The translations under genes and the position numbers were made by a program. Of a stretch of 61,974 bases of DNA, positions 9,863 through 17,258 are shown in pieces (within the stretch, counting starts at the first letter, position 1; the number at the start of each line of letters is the position of its first letter). The notes under the pieces were generated by a model. It had not been told where the DNA came from, made no database searches, and saw nothing but the letters and a program-made list of their open reading frames with translations. The stretch lies in contig JAXHVO010000090.1 in assembly GCA_034189135.1 (NCBI GenBank), positions 1-61,974 of the forward strand, written 5' to 3'. Source of the stretch: Thermodesulfobacteriota bacterium (lineage in GTDB: Bacteria > Desulfobacterota > Desulfobacteria > Desulfobacterales > JAUWMJ01).

Positions 9863-9925
9863 TAAAAAACAGGATGTCGGCAGATCGGGAAGCGATGAGA
9901 CAGCTTCCTATCCTCCAGACATCCC
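9863..9925 (-). terminator. Rho-independent terminator after rpmE
   Basis: Read on the minus strand, a long stem closes GGATGTC with GACATCC and has an inner GGAAGC/GCTTCC pairing, followed by TGTTTTTTAT. It lies 11 bases past the rpmE stop and just upstream of the prfA start, so it separates the two genes. Confidence 0.75.
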
Positions 9926-9936
9926 GGTTTCCCAAC

Positions 9937-10161
9937 TTATTTGCTTGTTTCCTCTTTTTTTTGGAATTTTTCGTATTTCCTGCGAAAACGTTCTATCCGC
10001 CCTGCGGTATCAACTAGTTTTTGTTTTCCGGTAAAAAACGGATGGCACTTGGAACAGATTTCAACTCGAATATCCGACTTGGTTGAACCAACCTCTACGA
10101 CATTGCCACATGCGCAGGTGATGGTTGTTTCAGCGTAATCAGGATGAATATCCTTCTTCAT
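9937..10161 (-). CDS. rpmE: 50S ribosomal protein L31 (zinc-binding form)
   Basis: Large-subunit protein bridging the subunits. The 74-residue product has paired cysteines in [16 protein letters not shown] and ICSKCHPF, the zinc-binding C+ form; zinc-independent paralogues lack them. The typical [19 protein letters not shown] segment follows. The ATG at 10161 follows AGGAGG at good spacing. rho lies upstream in the same orientation, a common arrangement. Confidence 0.95.
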   Translation of the reverse strand: MKKDIHPDYAETTITCACGNVVEVGSTKSDIRVEICSKCHPFFTGKQKLVDTAGRIERFRRKYEKFQKKEETSK

Positions 10162-10291
10162 TGTACTTTAACCTCCTGTATTAAATATTCTTGTGTGGAT
10201 AAATAATTTTTATGTTTATACATACGTTTGATGCGTTTGTAAAATAATCACCGTGCCGTCGGCCAAAGCCTCAGTTACCAAAACATCAAAG

Positions 10292-11539
10292 CTATGCGTT
10301 CATTCCATTTAAAAAGCTTTGATTATCTTTGGTTCCGCTCATTTTTTCAAGCAAAAATTCCAGGCTGTCCACAGGATTTAAAGAAGAAAGAAGCTTTCTT
10401 AAAATCCAGACTCGATTTAATGTTTCCTCGCTCAATAGAAGCTCTTCTTTCCTGGTTCCCGATTTTTTAATATCAATGGCAGGGAAGACACGTTTATCCG
10501 CAAGCCTTCTATCCAACTGTATCTCCATGTTTCCTGTTCCCTTGAATTCTTCAAAAATAACTTCGTCCATACGGCTTCCCGTATCAACAAGTGCCGTGGC
10601 TATAATCGTAAGGCTTCCCCCTTCCTCAATATTTCTTGCTGCACCAAAAAAACGTTTTGGGCGTTGAAGGGCATTGGAATCGACTCCCCCTGAAAGTATT
10701 TTTCCACTCGGCGGCATTACCGAATTATGGGCACGGGCAAGCCGGGTGATACTGTCTAACAGAATAACCACGTCTTTTTTATGCTCCACCAGTCTTTTCG
10801 CCTTCTCAATGACCATTTCTGCAACCTGAACATGCCTCTCCGCCGGCTCGTCGAATGTAGAGCTGATTACTTCGGCATTCACCGATCTCCTCATATCGGT
10901 GACCTCTTCCGGCCGCTCATCAATCAGCAGCACGAATGGAACCACATTGCTGTGGCTGGCAATAATGCTGTTGGCAATGTTTTGTAACAGCATGGTTTTT
11001 CCTGACCGGGGCGGCGAAACGATCAGTCCCCTCTGACCAAAACCGATGGGAATCATCAGATCCATGATTCGAGTGGAATAATTATCAGAATCGGTTTCAA
11101 TTTCCATTTTTCTTTCCGGATAAAGGGGAGTCAGGTTATCAAAAAGAATCTTGTCCCTGGCAATTTCCGGGTCTTCGAAGTTAACCGCCTCAACTTTCAA
11201 GAGGGCAAAATATCTTTCAGACTCTTTCGGCTGTCTGATCTGGCCGGATACGGTATCACCGGTTCTCATATTAAAACGTCGTATCTGCGAAGGGGAAACA
11301 TATATGTCATCAGGCCCGGGCAGATAATTCGAATCAGGCGATCGTAAAAATCCGAATCCGTCAGGAAGAATCTCAATCGTACCTTCACCGAAAATTAAGC
11401 CATTTTTTTCAATCTGCCTCTGAAGTAAGGCAAACATAAGCTCCTGCTTCCTCATTCCGGCGGCCCCTTCAATACTGTACTTTTTGGCCATCTCGTTCAG
11501 TTCTTTAATTGTTTTTTCTTTGAGTTCAACTATGTTCAT
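10292..11539 (-). CDS. rho: Transcription termination factor Rho
   Basis: Hexameric RNA-dependent ATPase helicase. The 415-residue protein has the N-terminal [16 protein letters not shown] helical domain, the cold-shock-like RNA-binding segment [22 protein letters not shown]-like (about 60-80), Walker A in [13 protein letters not shown] (about 173-185), Walker B in [16 protein letters not shown], and the Q/R-loop region near [19 protein letters not shown]. It is standard length without a large insertion. The ATG is preceded by a purine-rich AAAAAGGAAAAGGGG tract. Confidence 0.97.
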   Translation of the reverse strand: MNIVELKEKTIKELNEMAKKYSIEGAAGMRKQELMFALLQRQIEKNGLIFGEGTIEILPDGFGFLRSPDSNYLPGPDDIYVSPSQIRRFNMRTGDTVSGQIRQPKESERYFALLKVEAVNFEDPEIARDKILFDNLTPLYPERKMEIETDSDNYSTRIMDLMIPIGFGQRGLIVSPPRSGKTMLLQNIANSIIASHSNVVPFVLLIDERPEEVTDMRRSVNAEVISSTFDEPAERHVQVAEMVIEKAKRLVEHKKDVVILLDSITRLARAHNSVMPPSGKILSGGVDSNALQRPKRFFGAARNIEEGGSLTIIATALVDTGSRMDEVIFEEFKGTGNMEIQLDRRLADKRVFPAIDIKKSGTRKEELLLSEETLNRVWILRKLLSSLNPVDSLEFLLEKMSGTKDNQSFLNGMNA

Positions 11540-12101
11540 TAAACATTTACCCCTTTTCCTTTTTGATTTTTAAATTTTGCTGGTCGGGTAAAAAGTCAAA
11601 TTAACCACATAGGCCGTAGATATCACAAAGAAAAATAAATAAAATAAGCTAGTTTCTGTATTCTAGGTGAAATCAGTGGTCATAAAGCGACTTTTTACGA
11701 AAGCATCAATGCCAAACAGCTCATAAAAAGGCTATTTTTCTTCTTTTTATAAGACTACCAGATTCTTATATCTTTCCACCAGCCAAAAGGATACAAAAGC
11801 CTATCATTACCAAAGCACAAGCCGGCCACCATCTCAACATTGAGTTCGACTCCAGACCTGTAAAGTCGAATTTGATACTCATCACTTTTTTTTTATTTTA
11901 TAGTGCCCCTATAAAGGTAATTCATAGACTGGATCCAAATCGGTGATTGCGGAGGAATATGAGTGTTTTGTGATTTACTTTAGAAGAATTTTTTTTGACA
12001 TCCTCTCCAACAGGCAGGCTTCATGCCTGTAACAAAAACTTTTAATGAAGCAATAATATATGATGATTGTTTACCTGTCAAGCGCTTTCATCTATTTTTT
12101 A
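11540..12101. other. Intergenic region between rho and the divergent cca gene
   Basis: AT-rich, about 560 bases, without a convincing gene. It contains a small hairpin at about 12012-12032 with stem ACAGGCA/TGCCTGT and the loop GGCTTCA. No full promoter for rho could be identified with confidence. Confidence 0.4.
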
Positions 12102-12129
12102 CACAATTTATGATAAATTGTGCTATAGT
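12102..12129 (+). promoter_or_regulatory. Palindrome plus extended -10 promoter of the cca gene
   Basis: A perfect 9-bp inverted repeat, CACAATTTA-TGA-TAAATTGTG (12102-12122), abuts TGCTATAGT, an extended -10 element (TGnTATAnT type, -10 at 12124-12129). The ATG of the next gene lies seven bases past the -10, so the transcript would be leaderless or nearly so. The palindrome could be an operator or simply promoter DNA. Confidence 0.5.
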
Positions 12130-12135
12130 CATTGA

Positions 12136-13533
12136 ATGATTCCATTCGATTCGACGGTTATACCCGATATCATATCAGGCATTACCCCTTATTCCAAAAA
12201 CGCTTATTTGGTAGGTGGTTCTGTCAGGGACATTCTCCTGGGCAAATCACCTGCTGATTTTGATATTGCCGTTTTGCAAAATCCCCAACAGTATGCTGAA
12301 AAAATGACCCAAAAAACATCCGGTCGCCTGGTTCGGCTGGGAAAACCCGGACAAATGATATTTCGCGTGATTACCAAAAATTATATTTTTGATATATCAT
12401 CCGTAAACGGTTCGGTGATTGAGGATGATCTTTGGGCTAGAGATTTTACCATCAATGCCCTGGCGGTAGATTTAGGTTCGGGAAAAATGATCGACTGTAT
12501 GAACGGGTTGCAGGATTTGGCTGACAGAAAAATTCGCCTGGTTTCCCCAGCGGTGTTTCAACAAGACCCTATTCGTCTGATAAGGGCTTATAGAATGGCA
12601 GCTGCCTTTGATTTTAATGTAGAACCGCAAACATCTGCGAAGATAAAGGATAACGCAGCACTTTTACAAACTTCCGCCGGTGAGAGGATTAGAGCGGAAT
12701 TATTTAAAATTTTGGCCACATCAAATTCCTGTTTTTATTTCTCAGAAATGGCAACCACGGGGGTTTTGTTTACCATTTTCCCGGAACTCGCCGGGTTGCA
12801 AAATTGTTTTCAAAACAGATATCACCATTTTGATGTCTTTACACACACCATGAAAGCGTATTCTCACCTTGAAATCATACTCAACGATTGCCATCGTTTT
12901 TTGCCGGAAGCATACGGACAATTCGAACCTTGTAAGGATATCCTTAAAGGAGCGCTGTTAAAATGTGCCATTCTTCTGCATGATATCGGAAAACCTTCAG
13001 CCCGAACCATAGACAATAACGGCCACATCCATTTTTATGGTCATGGCAAAAAAAGTGCGGACCTGGCCATGCATATCGCCCGCAGACTTAAGTTTTCCAA
13101 TCATGAAACCTCGTATATCGATTTTATTATTCGCCACCACATCAGGCCTCTGTTTCTGTTTACCGCTTACACCAACAAAACCGTCACTCAAAAAGGAATT
13201 GCACGCTTTTTTTTAACATGCGGAAAAAATGCCCCGGATCTGCTGATTCATACCATGGCGGATATTAAAGGCAAAGGAAACCAAAACGATGAAAGAAACC
13301 AAGCGTTTATTAACTTTGCCAGGGAAATGTTAACCTACTACTTTTCCTATTTTCAGCCGGAAAAGTCAAAAGCGCCGTTACTCACCGGTAACGATCTGAT
13401 TCATGATTTGGCTCTGACACCGTCACCTTTATTTAAGACCATTTTGCGTCGGGTGGAAGAAGCCAGGATAACGAAAAAAATTTGCACTAAAGATGAAGCC
13501 ATGCAGTTTGTTAAGAAATTTTTAGCAGTATAA
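12136..13533 (+). CDS. tRNA nucleotidyltransferase / poly(A) polymerase family protein with HD domain
   Basis: Class II nucleotidyltransferase that most likely adds or repairs the tRNA CCA end; some relatives polyadenylate RNA instead. The 465-residue protein has LVGGSVRDILLGKSPADFD (about residues 26-44, with the DxD metal ligands), the RDFTINALAVD motif near 115-125 and the RIRAELFKIL segment near 195. Downstream is an HD phosphohydrolase domain (LLHDIGKPSA near residue 285, further His near 310-335). A tRNA tail is encoded for the tRNA in this window, so repair rather than de novo addition may dominate. There is no Shine-Dalgarno sequence before the ATG. Confidence 0.85.
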   Translation: MIPFDSTVIPDIISGITPYSKNAYLVGGSVRDILLGKSPADFDIAVLQNPQQYAEKMTQKTSGRLVRLGKPGQMIFRVITKNYIFDISSVNGSVIEDDLWARDFTINALAVDLGSGKMIDCMNGLQDLADRKIRLVSPAVFQQDPIRLIRAYRMAAAFDFNVEPQTSAKIKDNAALLQTSAGERIRAELFKILATSNSCFYFSEMATTGVLFTIFPELAGLQNCFQNRYHHFDVFTHTMKAYSHLEIILNDCHRFLPEAYGQFEPCKDILKGALLKCAILLHDIGKPSARTIDNNGHIHFYGHGKKSADLAMHIARRLKFSNHETSYIDFIIRHHIRPLFLFTAYTNKTVTQKGIARFFLTCGKNAPDLLIHTMADIKGKGNQNDERNQAFINFAREMLTYYFSYFQPEKSKAPLLTGNDLIHDLALTPSPLFKTILRRVEEARITKKICTKDEAMQFVKKFLAV

Positions 13534-13593
13534 ATCCGTCAGGCGCACTTAATGTTACAATAAAAGCCTGAGTGTCGGACAAAAAAGCGTTTC

Positions 13594-13620
13594 TTGACAA
13601 TGTCGCTTAATTTTTATAGT
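13594..13620 (+). promoter_or_regulatory. Possible adk promoter
   Basis: TTGACA at 13594-13599 and TATAGT at 13615-13620 are separated by 15 bases, slightly short for sigma-70. They lie 80 bases upstream of the adk start codon, in the only gap after the cca gene. Confidence 0.4.
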
Positions 13621-13701
13621 AAAGTTGCCAAACATTTCTGTAAAGCGGTACTGAACATTAAAGGGTAAGATTTTAACAACGGGGTTTGAAAGGAGAATCG
13701 A

Positions 13702-14376
13702 ATGAACATTTTATTTTTCGGGCCTAACGGCAGCGGCAAGGGAACCCAGGGTGCTATTTTAAAGGATAAATACAACACGCCTCATATTGAATCAGGCGCT
13801 ATTTTCCGTGAAAACATTTCCAATGGTACCGAACTTGGTTCTAAAGCCAAGGAGTATATTGATAAAGGCGATCTGGTACCTGACGAAATTACCATACCCA
13901 TGATACTCGACCGCCTTAAACGCGACGACTGTAAAAACGGCTGGCTGCTTGACGGCTTTCCCAGAAACAAGAACCAGGCCATCAAACTGGATGAAGCCCT
14001 TAAAGAGGCTCAAATGTCCCTTGATATTGTGGTCGAAATATTGCTTGACCGTGAAATCGCCAAAAACAGGATTATGGGGCGACGGCTCTGCGTAAACGAC
14101 AACAATCATCCCAATAATATATTCATTGACGTCATCAAACCGGACGGTGACAAGTGCCGGGTATGCGGGGGTGAACTAAAGACCAGAGCGGACGACCAAG
14201 ACGAGGAGGCGATTAACAAGCGCCATTCTATATACTATGACAGCGATACCGGAACACTGGCATCCGCCTATTATTTCAAGGAAATCGCCGAAAAGACGGG
14301 CGCTATTAAGTATATCACTTTAGATGGAAAGCCGAGTGTCAAAGAGGTGACTGCCGAGCTTATTTCCAAGCTTTAA
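13702..14376 (+). CDS. adk: Adenylate kinase
   Basis: Interconverts ATP + AMP and 2 ADP. The 224-residue protein has the P-loop GPNGSGKGTQG at residues 7-17, the AMP-binding WLLDGFPRNKNQA segment (about 91-103) and a LID region. The LID carries a CRVCGG pair plus an upstream Cys in RRLC, which may bind a metal. The lid is somewhat longer than in E. coli Adk. The ATG follows GAAAGGAG at ideal spacing. It is transcribed from its own region rather than with secY, its usual partner elsewhere. Confidence 0.93.
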   Translation: MNILFFGPNGSGKGTQGAILKDKYNTPHIESGAIFRENISNGTELGSKAKEYIDKGDLVPDEITIPMILDRLKRDDCKNGWLLDGFPRNKNQAIKLDEALKEAQMSLDIVVEILLDREIAKNRIMGRRLCVNDNNHPNNIFIDVIKPDGDKCRVCGGELKTRADDQDEEAINKRHSIYYDSDTGTLASAYYFKEIAEKTGAIKYITLDGKPSVKEVTAELISKL

Positions 14377-14435
14377 GCTTTGCTTTTCTCATATCCGGCA
14401 AAAAATTTGATTTAAAGTAGAAAAATATGTCAAAA

Positions 14436-14468
14436 TGTGCCTGGCGGTTGCGACTAGTCCCGGGCACA
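14436..14468 (+). promoter_or_regulatory. GC-rich hairpin in the adk-rpsU gap
   Basis: TGTGCCTGG (14436-14444) can pair with CCCGGGCACA (14459-14468), a strong stem in an otherwise AT-rich leader about 130 bases before the rpsU start. A real U-tract does not follow directly, although the next 40 bases are U-rich. It may terminate adk transcription or be a structured rpsU leader. Confidence 0.45.
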
Positions 14469-14599
14469 CTTATATTTATACTATTTTTTCTATTTTTTTC
14501 TTGCCAATTTATTTTTCTTTAGTTATAAATTTTTGTTTATTATCATACTTTTTTAATAACCATGGGAATAATCTCGATGGAAAGAAGGGGGCGAGGTGT

Positions 14600-14806
14600 T
14601 TGAAGGAAATTCAAGTTAAGGTTTTTGACAATGACATTGAAAAGGCAATGCGGATTTTAAAGAAAAAAATTCAAAATGACGGCCTTTTCAAACGTCTGAA
14701 ACTAAAAAAAGGTTATGAAAAACCGAGTGAATTTAAACGTCGGAAGCAACGTGAAGCCTTAAGACGGGAACGAATTGCAGCTTCAAGGAATAAATACCGA
14801 AGATAA
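14600..14806 (+). CDS. rpsU: 30S ribosomal protein S21
   Basis: Small basic ribosomal protein involved in initiation. From the TTG at 14600 the product is 68 residues and begins MKEIQVKVFDNDIEKAM, the family N terminus, with a basic C terminus (KRRKQREALRRERIAASR). The TTG follows GCGAGGTG. The frame is open further upstream to 14435, but that extension is hydrophobic, unrelated to S21 and covers the leader hairpin, so I reject it. A clear terminator follows. Confidence 0.93.
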   Translation: MKEIQVKVFDNDIEKAMRILKKKIQNDGLFKRLKLKKGYEKPSEFKRRKQREALRRERIAASRNKYRR

Positions 14807-14831
14807 GCGAAACGCTTTCATTTCTTTTATG

Positions 14832-14863
14832 CCCGGCAGGGATAACTTCTTGCCGGGTTTTTT
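14832..14863 (+). terminator. Rho-independent terminator after rpsU
   Basis: Stem CCCGGCA/TGCCGGG with a 14-base loop, followed directly by six T residues, 26 bases after the rpsU stop. It ends only 18 bases before the folC start codon. Confidence 0.85.
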
Positions 14864-14880
14864 ATGGCTATGACTCCATT

Positions 14881-16164
14881 ATGACCCAAATTGATTTATA
14901 CCATTCAACCTTAAAATCCATGTACAGCCTGCGAAGATTCGGCATCAAGCTGGGTCTTTCCACCATCAGAAAAATTCTTACCAGCCTGGGAAATCCGCAA
15001 CACAATTTTTCCTGCATTCACCTTGCAGGAACCAACGGAAAGGGATCGGTGGCTTCTTCCCTTGCCTCAATCCTGAATGCCTCCGGATATAAAACCGGCC
15101 TGTATACCTCCCCTCACCTGGTGCGCTTTAACGAAAGGATTACAGTTGATCGCCGTCCTATCACGGATGACAGGGTGGTTGAATCGTACCAAGCGGTCAA
15201 ACAGGTACATCATGGAAATCGTGAACCCACCTTTTTCGAACTTACCACCGCCATGGCTTTTTATGAATTCAGTCGGCAAAAAGTGAACTGGGCGGTAATC
15301 GAAACCGGCATGGGAGGCAGGCTGGATGCCACCAACATTATAAATCCGGCTCTTTCCATCATCACCAATATATCTGTTGAACATCGGGAGTATCTGGGAA
15401 ATACCATTGCCGAGATTGCATCAGAAAAGGGAGGTATTATTAAAAGTCGTATCCCTGTGGTTACCGGTATTAAGCAAAAAAGTGCTGTTTCCGTAGTTAA
15501 GAAAATTGCCCGGGAAAAACAGGCTGATTTTTTTCTTCTGGGTGATCATTTTAGAGTAAAGAGGAGCAAATCCGGAACCTTTACCTATTTCGGCATGGAC
15601 CGTACCTGGCGAAATCTGCAAACCGGGCTGCTGGGAAATTACCAGGTGGATAACGCCGCACTTGCTGTGGCTGCATGTGAAGTGTTAAACCGGAAAAAAG
15701 CCAATATCTCTATTGAAAGTATCAGACAAGGTCTGACCAAAAACCACTGGCCCGGAAGACTTGAGGTGGTTTGCCAAGATCCCTTTATCCTTCTTGACGG
15801 CGCTCATAATTTAATTGCTGCGCGAAATCTGGCACGCTACCTGTCCAACAATCTTTCAAATCGTCCCATCACCCTTGTGGTCGGCATACTGGACGACAAG
15901 CCCTATCAGGCGATGCTTAAATCCCTTCTGCCGGTTTGTAAAAGCGCCATCATCACATCTCCTAAAATCAATCGGGCTCTGGCACCGGAAACGCTTTCGG
16001 CAGTTGCAAAACGATTTATTTCCCACATAACGATTATTCCCGATGTGGGTAAAGCAGTGAAGTATGCCATTAAAAATTCCCAGCCGGGTGATGCGGTCTG
16101 TATTGCAGGATCACTTTATGTGGTCGGTGAAGCCAAAGAGGCGCTGGAAAAAATTGCATACTGA
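14881..16164 (+). CDS. folC: Folylpolyglutamate synthase / dihydrofolate synthase
   Basis: ATP-dependent Mur-ligase-family enzyme that adds Glu to dihydropteroate and extends the polyglutamate tail of folates. The 427-residue product has the P-loop LAGTNGKGSVAS (about residues 48-59), the TSPHLVRFNERI segment near 80, the ETGMGGRLDATN motif near 140 and the C-terminal LLDGAHN motif near 305. No clear Shine-Dalgarno sequence precedes the ATG, and a strong terminator ends just upstream. Read-through or a promoter overlapping the terminator must therefore supply the transcript. Confidence 0.94.
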   Translation: MTQIDLYHSTLKSMYSLRRFGIKLGLSTIRKILTSLGNPQHNFSCIHLAGTNGKGSVASSLASILNASGYKTGLYTSPHLVRFNERITVDRRPITDDRVVESYQAVKQVHHGNREPTFFELTTAMAFYEFSRQKVNWAVIETGMGGRLDATNIINPALSIITNISVEHREYLGNTIAEIASEKGGIIKSRIPVVTGIKQKSAVSVVKKIAREKQADFFLLGDHFRVKRSKSGTFTYFGMDRTWRNLQTGLLGNYQVDNAALAVAACEVLNRKKANISIESIRQGLTKNHWPGRLEVVCQDPFILLDGAHNLIAARNLARYLSNNLSNRPITLVVGILDDKPYQAMLKSLLPVCKSAIITSPKINRALAPETLSAVAKRFISHITIIPDVGKAVKYAIKNSQPGDAVCIAGSLYVVGEAKEALEKIAY

Positions 16165-16286
16165 TAGTCATTGGGTTCTTTGGCAACTGAATCACCCATG
16201 CATTCTATGATTAACAGTCCAATATCACATTCACCCTTGACTTCTTGGTGTGAATCTTCTATTTTTACTTTCACATTTCCCATTGT

Positions 16287-16362
16287 GCGCCCGTAGCTCA
16301 GGGGATAGAGCGTCAGCCTCCGGAGCTGAAAGCCGCTGGTTCAAATCCAGCCGGGCGTACCA
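16287..16362 (+). tRNA. tRNA-Arg (anticodon CCG)
   Basis: A full 76-base cloverleaf: acceptor GCGCCCG/CGGGCGT (terminal G-U), D arm GCTC/GAGC, anticodon stem TCAGC/GCTGA with loop CTCCGGA (anticodon CCG), T arm GCTGG-TTCAAAT-CCAGC, discriminator A and an encoded CCA. It decodes CGG. A decayed copy follows about 700 bases downstream. Confidence 0.95.
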
Positions 16363-16374
16363 AATAAAATACCA

Positions 16375-16407
16375 AGGGTTAGTCTAATTTGGCTAACCCT
16401 TTTTTTA
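16375..16407 (+). terminator. Terminator after tRNA-Arg
   Basis: Stem AGGGTTAG/CTAACCCT followed by seven T residues, starting 13 bases past the tRNA end. Confidence 0.85.
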
Positions 16408-16646
16408 TTTCAATTTCTTATATTAAAGAAAATACATTTTTTTGTTGACATTATAATTATTGTATTTTACACAGATATTGAATTTGGTTCATTTATTAGG
16501 TTTGTTTCCATTTCTTATTTTCTTCAATGTAGATATCAAGAAGATATCCCTGGCAAAAGCGGCTTAAATATCCAGCACCGTTTCACGGAGCAAGGATAAC
16601 CATTATTTTTTTAAGCTTAATTTTTAAATGAAAGGAGATTTTAGAT

Positions 16647-17021
16647 ATGAAATACAAAAATTTGCGTTACTGTTGTTTAGTGTTGGCGTTTGCTTTATGT
16701 ATGGCTTTTGTTGGATGTAGCGGAGCCAGCGGAAATAAACTCACTGCCCTATCGGGCATCTGGAAAGGCGGAAATGATGGCACTATGATAGAAATCAATC
16801 TTGCCGGTGAGCAAAATTTCTTGAAAATAGGGGACAAAAAGGTTGAAGCGACGGTTAAAAGCGTTCAGAATGATTTAATTTCTCTTGATGTAAAAACGGA
16901 TAATGGCCAGATGGAAAAATGGACGCTGATGAAGGTTTGGGCGGATAACGGCTCTTCATTCGATCTTGCATTTAACCAAAACGGTACAAGGGACAAATTG
17001 ACCCTGATAAAAAAACTGTAA
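16647..17021 (+). CDS. Small predicted lipoprotein, function unknown
   Basis: A 124-residue protein with a short basic start, a hydrophobic stretch and a lipobox-like FVGCSG (Cys near residue 24), so probably a lipid-anchored exported protein. The mature part is about 100 residues of alternating beta-like sequence (ALSGIWKGGNDGTMIEINL, then KWTLMKVWADNGSSFDL). It resembles small beta-sandwich lipoproteins in composition only; I recognise no family. The ATG is preceded by AAAGGAG. It sits alone between the tRNA-Arg gene and a decayed tRNA copy, so it may have arrived with an insertion there. Confidence 0.8.
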   Translation: MKYKNLRYCCLVLAFALCMAFVGCSGASGNKLTALSGIWKGGNDGTMIEINLAGEQNFLKIGDKKVEATVKSVQNDLISLDVKTDNGQMEKWTLMKVWADNGSSFDLAFNQNGTRDKLTLIKKL

Positions 17022-17057
17022 TAGAACACCAACAGACCTATAGCGCTTTGGGTTCGT

Positions 17058-17135
17058 TCATTTGCAAATAGACTATATCTCAGGATATGGGTTTCCCGGC
17101 CGGAACTGAAGACCACTGGTGGTAACTCATTCAGG
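17058..17135 (+). pseudogene. Decayed copy of tRNA-Arg
   Basis: This stretch follows the tRNA-Arg sequence in order (a TATCTCAGG D-arm remnant, CCGG anticodon region, AACTGAAG, ACTGGTGG and AGGCGTA 3' end) but with many substitutions that break the stems. It is followed by its own terminator, like the intact gene. Best explained as a degenerated duplication of the tRNA plus terminator unit. Confidence 0.6.
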
Positions 17136-17148
17136 CGTATCATAACAC

Positions 17149-17181
17149 TAGGGTTTACAAGAAATTGTAAGCCCTTTTTTT
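17149..17181 (+). terminator. Terminator after the decayed tRNA copy
   Basis: Stem AGGGTTTACAA/TTGTAAGCCCT (one mismatch or wobble) followed by seven T residues. Its layout copies that of the terminator behind the intact tRNA-Arg. Confidence 0.75.
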
Positions 17182-17258
17182 AATGACTTAAAATAAATAT
17201 TTCCCCTACTACTTCCCTTTTATTTTTTTCCTCAAAATATTATTTTTTGGGGTGCAGA

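Noticed and set aside
14435-14599. A 55-residue N-terminal extension of S21
   Set aside because: It is unrelated to S21, hydrophobic, and covers a leader hairpin; the TTG at 14600 gives the normal protein.
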